Below are positions 7,230 through 15,760 of a stretch of 40,175 nt of DNA, piece after piece. Where the stretch lies: NCBI GenBank assembly GCA_016789725.1, contig JAEUQN010000048.1, positions 1 to 40,175 of the forward strand, read 5' to 3'. Within the stretch, counting starts at the first letter, position 1, and each line of letters opens with the position of its first letter. The translations under genes were made by a program, and so were the position numbers. A model generated the notes under the pieces. The model ran no database searches. It saw nothing but the letters and a program-made list of their open reading frames with translations, and was not told the DNA's origin. The stretch is from Blastocatellia bacterium. Lineage in GTDB: Bacteria > Acidobacteriota > Blastocatellia > RBC074.

Positions 7230-7245
7230 CGGCATTCGGATTGCT
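7230..7245 (+). promoter_or_regulatory. Sigma-54-type -24/-12 promoter for the HAD-like gene
   Basis: CGGCATTCGGATTGCT has GG-N10-GC spacing and a TTGCT -12 element. Predicted start near 7256, with the AAAGGTAG ribosome site at 7278-7285 and ATG at 7295. Confidence 0.65.
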
Positions 7246-7294
7246 ATTTACAATGCGGGCAAGTACAGGATTTTAAGAAAGGTAGAAGTTAGTG

Positions 7295-8044
7295 ATGAAA
7301 GTAGTAACTTTTGACGTAGACAATGTGGTAATGAATTTCCGCGAACAACAAGCCTTGTCGTGGCGTGAAGCATTGCGTCACTTTTGTCAGTATGAGCCAA
7401 TTGAAACGATTCGACGCAAACTGGCTGAGCACGGAACTGAGTCCGTGAGATTTTACTTTTCTGCTCATCTTCTAAACAAATACCGGCGATTTTTTATCAA
7501 TCACGTTTCACTTGTTTTCAAGGAGAAGTATCAACCACGAATTCATGTTCGGCCACAGATGTCTGATCTTTTGGCGCAATTACGTCATCACGGCTTAAAG
7601 ATTGGGTTGCTGTCCACGACTGGGCAACTGGCGGGGAATAAGCGACTGGCGCATCTTGAAGCATTCTTGAAGGCCAAAACCTATTTTGCTGTTGATAAAA
7701 CTGACGAATTTTTAGGCGCAACGCTGCGCGATATTTTGGCCTTCTATCAAATCACTGAACCAATGGAAGCCACTGCCATCTGCGCAACGCCAACCTTGGC
7801 GCGTGCTGCCTGTGCTTTGGGGATGAATGCTATTGGACTGACCTGTAGCGGTTTTGCAGAAATGGAACTGCGCGCGGCTGGTTGCCGCGAAGTTTACGCA
7901 ACTCCGACTGAGCTTTTACAGGTGTTTGAAAACTCATTCTGGACTCAGCCTTCTCCTGCCGAGCACCATCACAGGTTTTCCAAAATAAACCGTGTCATCA
8001 ATTCGCGCATGTGCTTGACCAGATATGGATCAACCACGCCGTGA
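7295..8044 (+). CDS. HAD-superfamily-like protein with degenerate motif IV
   Basis: 249 residues from the ATG at 7295 (a GTG codon just before it is in frame; AAAGGTAG supports either). HAD motif I is present at the N-terminus ('VTFDVDNVVMNF', Asp7/Asp9), a cap helical region follows, and motif II is 'IGLLSTTG'. The motif IV region reads 'AICATPTLARAACALGMNAIGLT' in overall shape, but the usual acidic pair ('GD....D') is replaced by CATPT. Metal binding and phosphatase activity are therefore doubtful. The last ~25 residues ('HHHRFSKINRV...') run 76 bp into the convergent peptidase gene and look like a read-through extension. Co-oriented with a sigma-54-type promoter. Confidence 0.75.
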   Translation: MKVVTFDVDNVVMNFREQQALSWREALRHFCQYEPIETIRRKLAEHGTESVRFYFSAHLLNKYRRFFINHVSLVFKEKYQPRIHVRPQMSDLLAQLRHHGLKIGLLSTTGQLAGNKRLAHLEAFLKAKTYFAVDKTDEFLGATLRDILAFYQITEPMEATAICATPTLARAACALGMNAIGLTCSGFAEMELRAAGCREVYATPTELLQVFENSFWTQPSPAEHHHRFSKINRVINSRMCLTRYGSTTP

Positions 8045-10158
8045 CGCGATTTCGGATAGACCATTAATTCAAATTGCTTGCCCGCTTTTTGCAACTCGTA
8101 CATAAGCTGAATCGTGTTTTGCATATGCACGTTGTCGTCCATCGTGCCGTGAATCAGCAGCAATTTGCCGCTCAGGTTTTGGGCGGCTTTGATGACTGAG
8201 GTTTTCGCGTAGCCTTCGGGGTTGTTTTGTGGCGTCAGCATATAACGCTCGGTGTAAATCGTGTCATACAAATTCCAATCTGTGACCGAACCGCCCGCGA
8301 TCCCGATTTTAAAGGCTGTCGAGTGCGTCATTGCGTACGAAGTCATAAACCCGCCGTAGCTCCAGCCATTCAAGCCGATGCGCGAACTATCCACAAACGG
8401 CAACGATTTCAAATACGCAACGCCGTCTTCCAAATCGCGCAGTTCTGTGACGCCCAGTGTTTTGTACGCTGTCCATGTGGATTCCGCGCCTTTGCCGGAC
8501 GCGCTGCGATTATCGCAAATCCAAATGATGTAGCCTTTTTGCGCGAGCATCTGATGCCACATGAAATTCGCTCCGCCCCAGCGATTGACGACGCTCTGCG
8601 AATGCGGGCCGCTGTAGGTGAAGCTCCAGACGGGATATTTTTTGTTGGGGTCAAACCCCGGCGGCTTAATCATCATCGCTTCCATCAGAAAGCCGTCACG
8701 GTTTTTGACTTGCAGGAATTCGGGCTGGCTGAGCTTGTATTGTTTCAGCACATCCACTTTGTTTTCATCAATCGCGCGTACTAACGAGCCATCGCATTTG
8801 TACAAACGCGCCTGAATCGGCGTTGTGACATCGCTCCACGTATCAATGAAGTGGTTGAAGGTTGGGTCAAAGCTGGCGTTGTGTGTGCCTGCGGTTTGAG
8901 TCAATCGTTGCAGGCCGGAGCCGTCCATCTTGATGCGATAGGCGTCGCTGCCGATAGGGCTGCGTTCGGTGCCGGAAAAATACACCCAGCCATTTTTTTC
9001 ATCTACGCCGTGCAGCGTGCGCGCTTCCCACTTGCCCGACGTGATTTGTGCGGACAGCTTGCCATCGTTCGAGTAGCGATAAATATGCTTCCATCCATTG
9101 CGTTCGCTCAAGAACAAAAACGTGCCATCATCCAGCCAGCGCGGCAATTCAGTATTGTCGGCCTCAACCCACGCGGGTGTTTGTTCTCGGAACAGGTTCG
9201 ACGTTTGGCCGGAATTCGGATCGGCTAAGTTTACATCCAGCCACGTTTGCTCGCGGTTTGTGATGTGATAGACAACGCGCGAACTGTCGGGCTTCCATCC
9301 GACGCGCGCGATGATGGGCTGATGATTACTATACTTCGCAATGTCTACCCATTTTGTTGCGCCGCCCCCACCGATGTTGACGATGCTGACAACGCCGAGT
9401 TTGACGTTGGGATTCGGTTGGCCAGCCTTTGGGTAATTGTACAATTCGACATCCTGTTGATTTGGGATGTGGTCAATCACGGTGAATTCTTTGACGGGCG
9501 CTTCGTCGAGTTGCAAATACGCGAGCTTCGATGAATCGGGCGACCACCAGTAACTTTTGTAATCGCCGCGACCATAGATTTCTTCCTGATAGACCCAATC
9601 CAGTTTGCCATTGAAGAGCTTGGCATTGCCATCGGTCGTCAATACGGTTTCGGTTTGCGTGGCAATGTCCACGACGAACAAATTGTAATTACGGACGAAC
9701 GCTACTTTTTTGCCGTCAGGACTGAGGTCTTCGTTTTCCTCAGCCTCGCTGGTTTTCGTCAAGCGAATCGCGGAGTCGCTGCCAAATTGGTAGTAGTACA
9801 AATCGTTCTTGATGTTCACGAGCGCCGCATTAAATTTGGCTCGGATTGAGGTGGGGTTCATCGCAATGCGCTTGGCATCGGCGGCGGTAATTCCTTCGAG
9901 TCTGGCAAACGCGGCCTCCATTTTGGCCGCATCATAAAACGGCTCGGCCTTGCCGGTGGCGGCCTCAACCTTCATCCATTGAGTTCCGCGTCGTTCCAGA
10001 TAATGACTGCCATCAAGCCACGTCATTTGAAAGATCAACCGCCCGCTGAAATTGACGCGTTTGTCGGGATCGTAAATGTCATCAAGCGTGAGCAGTTTGT
10101 CTTGCGCAAAAACGGTGAAGGAAAAAAGTAGAAGGGCAAAGGCCGCGATTCGTCGCAT
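7969..10158 (-). CDS. Secreted DPP-IV-like prolyl dipeptidyl peptidase (S9B)
   Basis: 729 residues with a signal peptide (MRRIAAFALLLFSFTVFAQ). The N-terminal part is an eight-bladed propeller (DPPIV_N) and includes 'WVYQEEIYGRG', the Glu-Glu motif that holds the substrate's free N-terminus. The C-terminal alpha/beta hydrolase carries Ser600 in 'GWSYGGF', Asp674 in 'GTMDDNVH' and His706 in 'SRHGV'. Length is right for the family. Expected to release Xaa-Pro dipeptides in the periplasm or outside the cell. Ribosome site AGAGGAGA precedes the ATG. Its 3' end overlaps the HAD-like gene by 76 bp on the opposite strand. Confidence 0.95.
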   Translation of the reverse strand: MRRIAAFALLLFSFTVFAQDKLLTLDDIYDPDKRVNFSGRLIFQMTWLDGSHYLERRGTQWMKVEAATGKAEPFYDAAKMEAAFARLEGITAADAKRIAMNPTSIRAKFNAALVNIKNDLYYYQFGSDSAIRLTKTSEAEENEDLSPDGKKVAFVRNYNLFVVDIATQTETVLTTDGNAKLFNGKLDWVYQEEIYGRGDYKSYWWSPDSSKLAYLQLDEAPVKEFTVIDHIPNQQDVELYNYPKAGQPNPNVKLGVVSIVNIGGGGATKWVDIAKYSNHQPIIARVGWKPDSSRVVYHITNREQTWLDVNLADPNSGQTSNLFREQTPAWVEADNTELPRWLDDGTFLFLSERNGWKHIYRYSNDGKLSAQITSGKWEARTLHGVDEKNGWVYFSGTERSPIGSDAYRIKMDGSGLQRLTQTAGTHNASFDPTFNHFIDTWSDVTTPIQARLYKCDGSLVRAIDENKVDVLKQYKLSQPEFLQVKNRDGFLMEAMMIKPPGFDPNKKYPVWSFTYSGPHSQSVVNRWGGANFMWHQMLAQKGYIIWICDNRSASGKGAESTWTAYKTLGVTELRDLEDGVAYLKSLPFVDSSRIGLNGWSYGGFMTSYAMTHSTAFKIGIAGGSVTDWNLYDTIYTERYMLTPQNNPEGYAKTSVIKAAQNLSGKLLLIHGTMDDNVHMQNTIQLMYELQKAGKQFELMVYPKSRHGVVDPYLVKHMRELMTRFILENL

Positions 10159-10199
10159 AGTGTGAGTCTCCTCTGAAAGCTTGGTTTGCGTTCAGCGTG

Positions 10200-10452
10200 A
10201 TGGGCTTTGAAAATTAACTTCGGCAAGAGGCTGTTTTTGTTTTCGACCCAGCGGGTCGTCTGAAGGTAGGCAGGTCGTTTACGGCCTGTTATAAGCGGTC
10301 AGGTATCCCGTCCCGGCGGGACGGTTGAGTTGAGTTTATTCAATCGTCCCGCCGGGATGAGCGTTCTCACGACTTCATGACAAGCCGTGAACGACCTGCC
10401 TACCATCAATTGCTCCTACGGGGCATCGCCAAAGTTAATTTTCAAACACCAT
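10200..10452. repeat. MITE-like palindromic element, copy 2 (enlarged)
   Basis: 253 bp. The end repeats at 10200-10224 and 10428-10452 match at 22 of 25 positions and match the ends of copy 1 at 5141-5283. An inner arm GGTAGGCAGGTCGTTTACGG (10265-10284) pairs with its partner at 10385-10404. The flanks (GTTCAGCGTG before, GCGTGAACTCTGAACAAC after) are pieces of the palindrome seen at 23487-23550, so this copy may have inserted inside that other repeat. Confidence 0.7.
10311..10357. repeat. Inverted repeat nested in MITE-like copy 2
   Basis: Arms 10311-10328 and 10340-10357 (TCCCGGCGGGACG.TTGA) pair over 18 bp with one G-T pair and an 11-nt loop. Copy 1 lacks this segment, so it looks like an extra insertion that lengthened copy 2. 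Confidence 0.6.
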
Positions 10453-10577
10453 ATGCGTGAACTCTGAACAACGCAGGCAAAGCTTAACGAACGTTGGAAA
10501 AAAAACAAGCGAACAATATGCTTCGCGCCGGGATTTTGCTATGCTGCGCCGCGTCAAAACAATTACAACCACGACGT

Positions 10578-11561
10578 ATGACGAACCGACTCCCAACCTC
10601 CATCACTGAACACACTCTCTTACCGCTGATCGCCGCGCCGATGTTTTTGGTCTCCGGCGTTGAGCTGGTCACCGCCGCTTGTAAATCCGGCGTCATCGGC
10701 ACCTTCCCCGTGCTGAACGCGCGCACCAGCGAAGCCCTTGACGATTGGATGCAACGCATTACGGGCGAACTCGCGGCGGTTCGGGAAACCAATCCGAATG
10801 CACGAATTGCGCCGTGGGGCATCAACCTCGTCACGCATCGCACGAATCCGCGCTTGCAATCTGACATTGATCTGACGGTGAAATACAAAACGCCGCTCGT
10901 CATCACATCGCTTGGCAGCCCCGCTCCGGCGGTTGAAGCCGTGCATTCATACGGTGGGTTGGTGTTCAGCGATGTCATCAATGTGAGCTTTGCGAAAAAG
11001 GCTGCGCAAGCCGGAGTTGACGGCCTCGTGCTCGTTTGCGCGGGCGCGGGCGGACATGCGGGAACCCTGTCGCCCTTTGCCTTTCTAAAAGCTGTGCGCG
11101 AATTTTTTGACGGCATCATCGTGTTGGCGGGCGCAATGTCCAGTGGGCGCGACATTCGTGCAGCACAGGTGATGGGCGCGGATTTGGTTTACTTTGGGAC
11201 GTCGTTCATTGCCACGACCGAAAGCATGGCAACCCAGGACTACCAACAAATGCTCGTGGAAGCGACGATGGACGATTTGATTTATACGAATGCGTTCAGC
11301 GGAGCTTACGCCAATATGCTCAAACCCAGTATCGTTGCGGCGGGTATTGATCCCGATGCGCTCAAGCCGAAAGAGAACGTTGATTTCAGCCATCTGGTCA
11401 GCGGCGAAACCAAAGCGTGGAAGCACATCTGGTCCGCCGGACAAGGTGTGAGTTTTGTGCGCGAGATTGAATCAACAGCGGAATTGGTGGCACGGTTGCG
11501 ACGCGAATATGCGGAAATTATCGCGGAAGAAATGCGCGGCGATGCGTGGACAAATCTGTAA
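10578..11561 (+). CDS. Nitronate monooxygenase-like flavoprotein
   Basis: 327 residues from the ATG at 10578; an upstream in-frame ATG at 10494 adds 28 residues that do not look like the family, so it is not used. TIM-barrel FMN features are visible: 'LIAAPMFLVSG' at the N-terminus, 'PWGINLVTHRTNPR', 'VFSDVINVSFAKKAAQAGVD', the phosphate-binding 'GAGGHAG', then 'VLAGAMSSGRDI' and 'MGADLVYFGTSFIAT'. The family (2-nitropropane dioxygenase) oxidises nitronates using FMN and oxygen. The C-terminal 60 residues are helical. The hydrolase gene begins 20 nt downstream, so the two are probably co-transcribed. Confidence 0.88.
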   Translation: MTNRLPTSITEHTLLPLIAAPMFLVSGVELVTAACKSGVIGTFPVLNARTSEALDDWMQRITGELAAVRETNPNARIAPWGINLVTHRTNPRLQSDIDLTVKYKTPLVITSLGSPAPAVEAVHSYGGLVFSDVINVSFAKKAAQAGVDGLVLVCAGAGGHAGTLSPFAFLKAVREFFDGIIVLAGAMSSGRDIRAAQVMGADLVYFGTSFIATTESMATQDYQQMLVEATMDDLIYTNAFSGAYANMLKPSIVAAGIDPDALKPKENVDFSHLVSGETKAWKHIWSAGQGVSFVREIESTAELVARLRREYAEIIAEEMRGDAWTNL

Positions 11562-11581
11562 TTTCTGGAAAAGGCGAACTT

Positions 11582-13009
11582 ATGAAACTTCCTTCTCTTT
11601 TAAGCTTCACATTGCTGCTCTATGTCATCGGCATCGCTGTCTTCGCGCAAGACGCCGCGCCGCTCAAAGGCGATTGGAGCGGCGTCCTGGACGCGGGAGC
11701 GGCGAAGCTGAAATTAATTCTGCACTTCACGGCGGATGGCGACGGCAAATGGCGCGGCACGATGGATAGCCCCGATCAAGGCGCGAACGGTTTGAAGATG
11801 GATACCGTCACGTTTGAAGGACAAACGCTGAAATTCACGATGCAGGCGCTGGGTGCTTCCTACGAAGGGACCTTGAAGGACAATGAAATTACGGGCAAAT
11901 TTTCGCAAAGTGGAATGACGTTTCCTCTCAATTTCAAACGCCCGACGGCGGCTGAGACTGCGCCACCGAAACGTCCTCAAACCCCGCAGCAACCGTACCC
12001 GTACAATGAGGAAGAGGTGACGTTTGAGAATCAGGCGGCGAACCTCAAGCTGGCCGGAACGCTGACCACGCCGCGCACGAAAGCGCCGTTTCCCGCTGTT
12101 GTGTTGATTACTGGTTCCGGCCCGCAGGATCGCAACGAATCGTTGTTAGGGCATCAGCCGTTTTTGGTGCTAAGCGATCATTTGACGCGCGCCGGGATTG
12201 CCGTCTTGCGCTTTGATGATCGCGGGGTAGGGAAATCAACGGGGAAGTTTGCGACCGCTACGAGCCAGGATTTTGCGAGTGATGTGTTGGCTGCCGTGAC
12301 GTATTTGAAAACGCGCAAAGAAATCAACGCGAAGAAAATCGGTTTGGTCGGCCACAGCGAAGGCGGTTTGATTGCGCCGATGTGTGCCGTGCAATCGAAA
12401 GATGTGGCCTTCATTGTTTTGATGGCGGGGCCGGGCGTTCCGGGCGAGGAAATCCTGTATGAACAAGCGGCGTTGATCGCGCGCGCCGAAGGTGGAACTG
12501 AAAGCGCGATTGCCGAGAATCGGAAAATGCAGGAGCAATTATTTGCCGTGGTAAAAACGGAAAAGGATGCAACAGTCATCGAGAAAAAATTGCAGGAAAT
12601 CGTTGCTGCTACGGTTGCCGCAGCGCCTGCCGCGCAGAGGAAAACGCTGGAAACGACGCTCACCGCACAAGTCAAATCCGTGAACTCGCCCTGGTTTCGC
12701 TACTTCCTGACCTTCGATCCACGCCCGACTTTGCGCCAGGTGAAAGTGCCTGTCCTGGCACTCAACGGCGAACTGGATTTGCAAGTGCCGCCGAAGCAAA
12801 ATCTGCCCGAAATTGCCAAATCATTGAAGGCCGGAGGCAACAAAAAATTCCAAACCGTCGAATTGCCGAAACTCAATCATTTGTTTCAGTCCACCAAAAC
12901 CGGGGCCTTTTCTGAATACTCCAAGATCGAAGAAACCATCTCGCCAACGGCCTTAACGCTTATAGCGGATTGGATTGCGAAACAAACGGGTGTGAAGAAA
13001 AAGAAGTAA
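11582..13009 (+). CDS. Secreted alpha/beta hydrolase with N-terminal beta domain
   Basis: 475 residues. Signal peptide (ends 'IAVFAQ'), a ~95-residue beta domain ('LKGDWSGVLDAGAAKLKLIL') like those preceding many acidobacterial periplasmic hydrolases, a Pro-rich linker (~122-142) and an alpha/beta hydrolase. Nucleophile Ser259 lies in 'GHSEGG'; a candidate Asp is in 'LNGELDLQV' and the His in 'LNHLFQ'. 'FDDRGVGKSTG' is the dipeptidyl/acyl-peptidase-like strand-turn. Substrate unknown (ester or peptide). The ATG at 11582 is preceded by AAAAGGCG. 20 nt after the nitronate monooxygenase-like gene. Confidence 0.87.
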   Translation: MKLPSLLSFTLLLYVIGIAVFAQDAAPLKGDWSGVLDAGAAKLKLILHFTADGDGKWRGTMDSPDQGANGLKMDTVTFEGQTLKFTMQALGASYEGTLKDNEITGKFSQSGMTFPLNFKRPTAAETAPPKRPQTPQQPYPYNEEEVTFENQAANLKLAGTLTTPRTKAPFPAVVLITGSGPQDRNESLLGHQPFLVLSDHLTRAGIAVLRFDDRGVGKSTGKFATATSQDFASDVLAAVTYLKTRKEINAKKIGLVGHSEGGLIAPMCAVQSKDVAFIVLMAGPGVPGEEILYEQAALIARAEGGTESAIAENRKMQEQLFAVVKTEKDATVIEKKLQEIVAATVAAAPAAQRKTLETTLTAQVKSVNSPWFRYFLTFDPRPTLRQVKVPVLALNGELDLQVPPKQNLPEIAKSLKAGGNKKFQTVELPKLNHLFQSTKTGAFSEYSKIEETISPTALTLIADWIAKQTGVKKKK

Positions 13010-13219
13010 TTCGCTTGGTTTCGCTTTTTGGTTTCGCTTTTGGGACACAGCCATCCCAGAAGCGAACACTGAATTATTGCCTGCCTGTCGCATTCATCAC
13101 AGAACTGTCACAAACCCTGTCTTCAGGCTCCTTTCGGGCGTGGCATAGCAATTGACTTTTATGCCAGTGCGTTGGCTGCCGGAAGATGGCGACGCACGAC
13201 CAAAGGAGACACCGACCGA

Positions 13220-15661
13220 ATGAATTCATTGTTACAAGATTTACGCTATGCGTTTCGGATGTTGGGCAAACGTCCATCATTAACTGCGATTGCGATTGTT
13301 ACCCTCGCGCTGGGCATCGGCGCAAACACAGCGATTTTCAGCGTTATCAATGCTGCACTGTTTCGCGCGTTGCCGTATCCCAAAGAAGAACAATTGGTTC
13401 TGCTGCGGGAAAAGAAAATTGGCGAAGAGGAACGGCTCGGCAATGCCGCTTCATTCCTGAATTTTCAGGATTGGCAGGCGCAGGCGCAATCGTTTCAAAG
13501 CCTGGCAATTTTTCAAACCAGTGAAGTGACGATGACGGGCGAAGGCGAACCTGTGCGCGTGAATTTGGTGGTGGCTTCGTCAGACATTTTCAAGGTGCTC
13601 GGCATTCCACCGATGATGGGGCGCGCTTTCAAATCCGAAGAAGACCTTCCCGGCGCGGCAGAAGGATTGAACCCCGTGATTCTCAGCTACGATTGCTGGC
13701 AAAAACGATTTGAGGCGGATCGCAAAATCATCGGGCGTAAGGTCACTCTCGACAACGAAGCCTTCAATGTTGTTGGTGTAATGCCCGCGAACATCTTTCC
13801 TTTACAAACCGAACCCGTAGATTTTTGGATCACGGCAGCTTACGGCGGTGATGCGAAAAAACAAGGCACGATGAACGGTAGTCGTGGCTATCGCGCTTAC
13901 ATCGCGGTGCTGGGGCGACTAAAAGACAACGTGATGCTCGCCCAAGCACAAGCCGAAATGACGGCGCTGTCACGCGGCTTAGCCGAGAAGTTTCCCGTCA
14001 ACAACAAAGCCTATGAAACTTCGGTCGTGCAAGTCCGCGAACTGCTCGTTGGCAAGGCGAAGCCGCTTTTGTTTTTGCTGTTGGGCATTGTCGGTGCGGT
14101 ATTGCTGATTGCGTGTGCGAACGTGGCGAATTTGTTGCTGGCACGCGCGACGATGCGGCAACGTGAGATGGCGATTCGTGCAGTGCTCGGCGCAAGTCGT
14201 TGGCAAATCATGCGGCAATTGTTGAGCGAAAGCTTGCTGCTGGCATGGATCGGTGGCGGGTTGGGCTTGGTCTTTTCGTTGTGGGGCGTGGATTTGCTGG
14301 TCGCGGCGTTGCCTGCGGATGTGCCGCGCATCACAGGATTGACACCCGATTGGCGCGTGTTGCTGTTCACGTTTGCGGCAGCGATGTTGACGGGTGTGTT
14401 GTGCGGATTGGCTCCGGCGTTGAATTCATCGCGCCATGATTTGTCCGAAGCGATGAAAGACGGTGGACGCAGCGCGACTCCGGCTCGCGGACGTTTGCGC
14501 AATGTCTTGGTCGTGGGACAAGTCGCCGTCGCCCTGATTTTATTGGTCGGCGCGGGGCTGCTGCTGAAAAGTTTCTGGCTGCTGCAACGCGTTGATCCGG
14601 GCTTTGACTATCGCAATGTTTTGACTGCCAAAGTCGTGTTGTCGTCGGATCGCTACAAAGACGCTGCGCACGCACAAACGTTTTACAATTCGCTGCTGAC
14701 AAACGTCAAAGCTTTGCCCGGCGTCGCGCAGGCGAGCATCGCCCAGTCCATTCCGCTGACCGGTAACGACAACGGCACAGGCTTTGACATCCTCAGTCGT
14801 CCGGCGGCGAAAGGGCAGGAGCGCGAAGCACGCCTGCGATTCATTGGCTTGAATTACTTCGCTACGATCAGCGTGCCGAAACTGAATGGTCGTGATTTTA
14901 CGGAGCGCGATGACGCGGGCGCGCCGCCTGTGATGATGATTAACGAAGCCTTCGCGCGGCAATATTTCAAGGGCGAAAATCCCATTGGGCAAAAGCTGGC
15001 TCTCGGTTGGGGCGGCGATGCGCCGAAAGAAATCGTTGGTGTCGTTGGCAACGTGCGCCATCGCGGGTTGGACGATCAGCCACGTCCTGAAATGTATGTG
15101 CCGCAAGCGCAATTCAACACACTGGATATGACACTGCTCGTTAAGGCGAACACAAAGCCGGAAGCCTTGACGCAAATGATTACTGCCGAAGTGCGCAAGC
15201 TCGATCCAAGCTTGCCCATCACAGACATCAAGACGCTGGATCAATATCGTTCAGACACGGTCGCCATGCCGCGCTTCAGTTTGCTGGTGCTGTCGCTGTT
15301 TGCGGGCTTGGCGCTCGCGTTGACGGTCATTGGTTTGTACGGCGTGATTTCATACTCGGTCACGCAACGCACGAGCGAAATCGGAGTGCGCATGGCGTTG
15401 GGCGCGCAGCCTTTGGACATCCTGCGCATGATTTTGCAGCAAGGAATGGGCTTGGTCTTTATCGGCGTTGGCCTCGGTCTCGCGGGAGCCTGGGCGGTGA
15501 CGCGCGTGATGAGCAGTTTGCTGTATGAAGTCAGCACGTCGGACCCGATGACATTTTTTTCTGTCGCTACGTTGTTAACACTCGTTGCGGTGCTGGCGTC
15601 CTTCCTACCAGCATACCGGGCAACCAAAGTTGATCCCGTCATCGCGCTGAGATACGAATAG
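13220..15661 (+). CDS. ADOP-family (MacB/FtsX-type) ABC permease, copy A
   Basis: 813 residues. Starts MNSLLQDLRYAFRMLGKRPS followed by 'LALGIGANTAIFS', the hallmark of ADOP permeases. Order: N-terminal membrane helix, MacB-type periplasmic domain (~50-280), three-helix FtsX domain, second periplasmic domain, second FtsX domain ending 'FLPAYRATKVDPVIALRYE'. This duplicated FtsX architecture lacks its own ATPase, and no ATPase gene lies nearby, hence 'orphan'. The substrate is unknown. The ATG at 13220 is preceded by AAAGGAGA; an in-frame ATG at 13172 is rejected. Codirectional with the DUF4097 gene 99 nt downstream. Confidence 0.92.
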   Translation: MNSLLQDLRYAFRMLGKRPSLTAIAIVTLALGIGANTAIFSVINAALFRALPYPKEEQLVLLREKKIGEEERLGNAASFLNFQDWQAQAQSFQSLAIFQTSEVTMTGEGEPVRVNLVVASSDIFKVLGIPPMMGRAFKSEEDLPGAAEGLNPVILSYDCWQKRFEADRKIIGRKVTLDNEAFNVVGVMPANIFPLQTEPVDFWITAAYGGDAKKQGTMNGSRGYRAYIAVLGRLKDNVMLAQAQAEMTALSRGLAEKFPVNNKAYETSVVQVRELLVGKAKPLLFLLLGIVGAVLLIACANVANLLLARATMRQREMAIRAVLGASRWQIMRQLLSESLLLAWIGGGLGLVFSLWGVDLLVAALPADVPRITGLTPDWRVLLFTFAAAMLTGVLCGLAPALNSSRHDLSEAMKDGGRSATPARGRLRNVLVVGQVAVALILLVGAGLLLKSFWLLQRVDPGFDYRNVLTAKVVLSSDRYKDAAHAQTFYNSLLTNVKALPGVAQASIAQSIPLTGNDNGTGFDILSRPAAKGQEREARLRFIGLNYFATISVPKLNGRDFTERDDAGAPPVMMINEAFARQYFKGENPIGQKLALGWGGDAPKEIVGVVGNVRHRGLDDQPRPEMYVPQAQFNTLDMTLLVKANTKPEALTQMITAEVRKLDPSLPITDIKTLDQYRSDTVAMPRFSLLVLSLFAGLALALTVIGLYGVISYSVTQRTSEIGVRMALGAQPLDILRMILQQGMGLVFIGVGLGLAGAWAVTRVMSSLLYEVSTSDPMTFFSVATLLTLVAVLASFLPAYRATKVDPVIALRYE

Positions 15662-15671
15662 TTTGGAATCC

Positions 15672-15740
15672 GGTACGGTACGAGGAGCGGTAGCGACTTG
15701 GTATTGCTCATCAGGTCGCTACCGCTCGCGGTACCGTACC
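15672..15740. repeat. Imperfect inverted repeat between ADOP-A and DUF4097 gene
   Basis: Arms 15672-15700 and 15712-15740 (GGTACGGTAC....AGCGGTAGCGAC) pair at about 24 of 29 positions with an 11-nt loop. No U-run follows, so it is more likely a dispersed repeat than a terminator. Confidence 0.7.
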
Positions 15741-15760
15741 AATAGCTGCGGAGGCACATT

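Noticed and set aside
10494..10577. Upstream start of the nitronate monooxygenase-like gene
   Set aside because: The extra 28 residues do not fit the family, and the ATG at 10578 gives the usual N-terminus.
14540..15244. Minus-strand ORF opposite ADOP-A
   Set aside because: Antisense shadow of a conserved permease; no ribosome site and no domain.
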